A stretch of 64,000 bases of DNA from Nitrobacter vulgaris (GTDB taxonomy: Bacteria > Pseudomonadota > Alphaproteobacteria > Rhizobiales > Xanthobacteraceae): positions 46,848 to 110,847 of the forward strand of contig NZ_JAVDPZ010000013.1 in the NCBI RefSeq assembly GCF_031453995.1. Reading direction: 5' to 3'. Of this stretch, positions 63,818-64,000 are shown one piece after another (positions within the stretch are counted from its first letter, which is position 1; every line of letters starts with the position of its first letter). The notes under the pieces are model-generated. The model saw only the letters and a list, made by a program, of their open reading frames with translations. It did not search any database and was not told the origin of the DNA. Both the position numbers and the translations under genes were made by a program.

Positions 63818-64000
63818 TCAGGCAATTTCTCGAGCTGTTTGAGTTTGTCGTGCGAACTCGTTCGGCGTCAAGTTGCCGAGCGAGGTGTGGGGCCGATCAT
63901 TGTTGTAGTGGCACCTCCATTCCTCGATCCGTTCGATAGCGTCGGCCATCGACAGGAACCATGAGGCATTCAGGCACTCCGCCCGGACGCGACCGTTGAA
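63818..64000 (-). mobile_element. IS3-family transposase, C-terminal part, running off the window
   Basis: The minus strand encodes the last 60 residues of an IS3-type integrase core: FNGRVRAECLNASWFL, EEWRCHYNNDRPHTSLG and NLTPNEFARQTQ, then a stop. The Glu of the DDE triad is within RAECL. It continues beyond position 64000, so completeness is not known. Nearby TGGACCACAAAACGG (about 63799-63813 on this strand) may be part of the element's end. Confidence 0.85.

Overview
The window is 64 kb of GC-rich alphaproteobacterial chromosome. The gene content (RegS/RegR-type redox pair, MmcB, ApaG, O-succinylhomoserine sulfhydrylase behind a SAM-II riboswitch, class I lysyl-tRNA synthetase, rsmB - heparinase - purH order) and the palindromic intergenic repeats point to the Nitrobacteraceae/Bradyrhizobiaceae (Bradyrhizobium, Rhodopseudomonas, Nitrobacter, Afipia). 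The genus cannot be fixed by reading alone.

From 1 to about 49.1 kb the layout is ordinary core chromosome. It begins with an OmpA-family protein, a multi-PAS hybrid histidine kinase, an MBL-fold hydrolase, mmcB and the regR/regS pair. Next come a PHB depolymerase, a YgjP-type metalloprotease, a class A penicillin-binding protein, glnD, hslO and apaG, then an opgC-SGNH-SGNH operon for envelope glycan tailoring. metZ follows with its SAM-II riboswitch, then dcd, a fluoride riboswitch ahead of a small membrane protein and crcB, tRNA-Gly(CCC), and an operon of sigma factor, DUF4142 protein and cupredoxin. The remainder holds a Sco protein, a large membrane glycosyltransferase, lysK, an L,D-transpeptidase, pyrE, rsmB, a heparinase-like protein, purH, a dihaem cytochrome, an MFS carrier, ggt, panE, a GST, uppP and an NDUFA9-like reductase. 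Several intergenic spaces carry palindromic repeat families typical of this bacterial family.

From tRNA-Leu(CAG) at 49154 to the end the character changes to an accessory region. A tyrosine recombinase follows the tRNA and ends against a 3' fragment of a tRNA-Arg(ACG), an attachment-site scar. Then comes a graveyard: a truncated transposase, an RHS-repeat remnant, and an N-terminal scrap of glycogen phosphorylase beside an intact GST-like gene. After that lies a complete, tightly overlapped nosRZDFYLX operon for nitrous oxide reduction. It is driven by a promoter with an FNR/FixK/NnrR-type box (TTGACCTAGATCAA) and diverges from a rubrerythrin/ferritin-like gene. A truncated IS3-family transposase closes the window. 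This reads as a horizontally acquired N2O-respiration island.

Functional links: regS/regR belong to a family that controls denitrification in relatives, so they may feed into the nos genes. NosR, NosZ, NosDFY, NosL and NosX form one maturation and electron-delivery system. The most original observation is in the opgC operon: of its two tandem SGNH proteins, one keeps a plausible active site and the other has lost the residues at every aligned catalytic block, suggesting an enzyme/pseudoenzyme pair.
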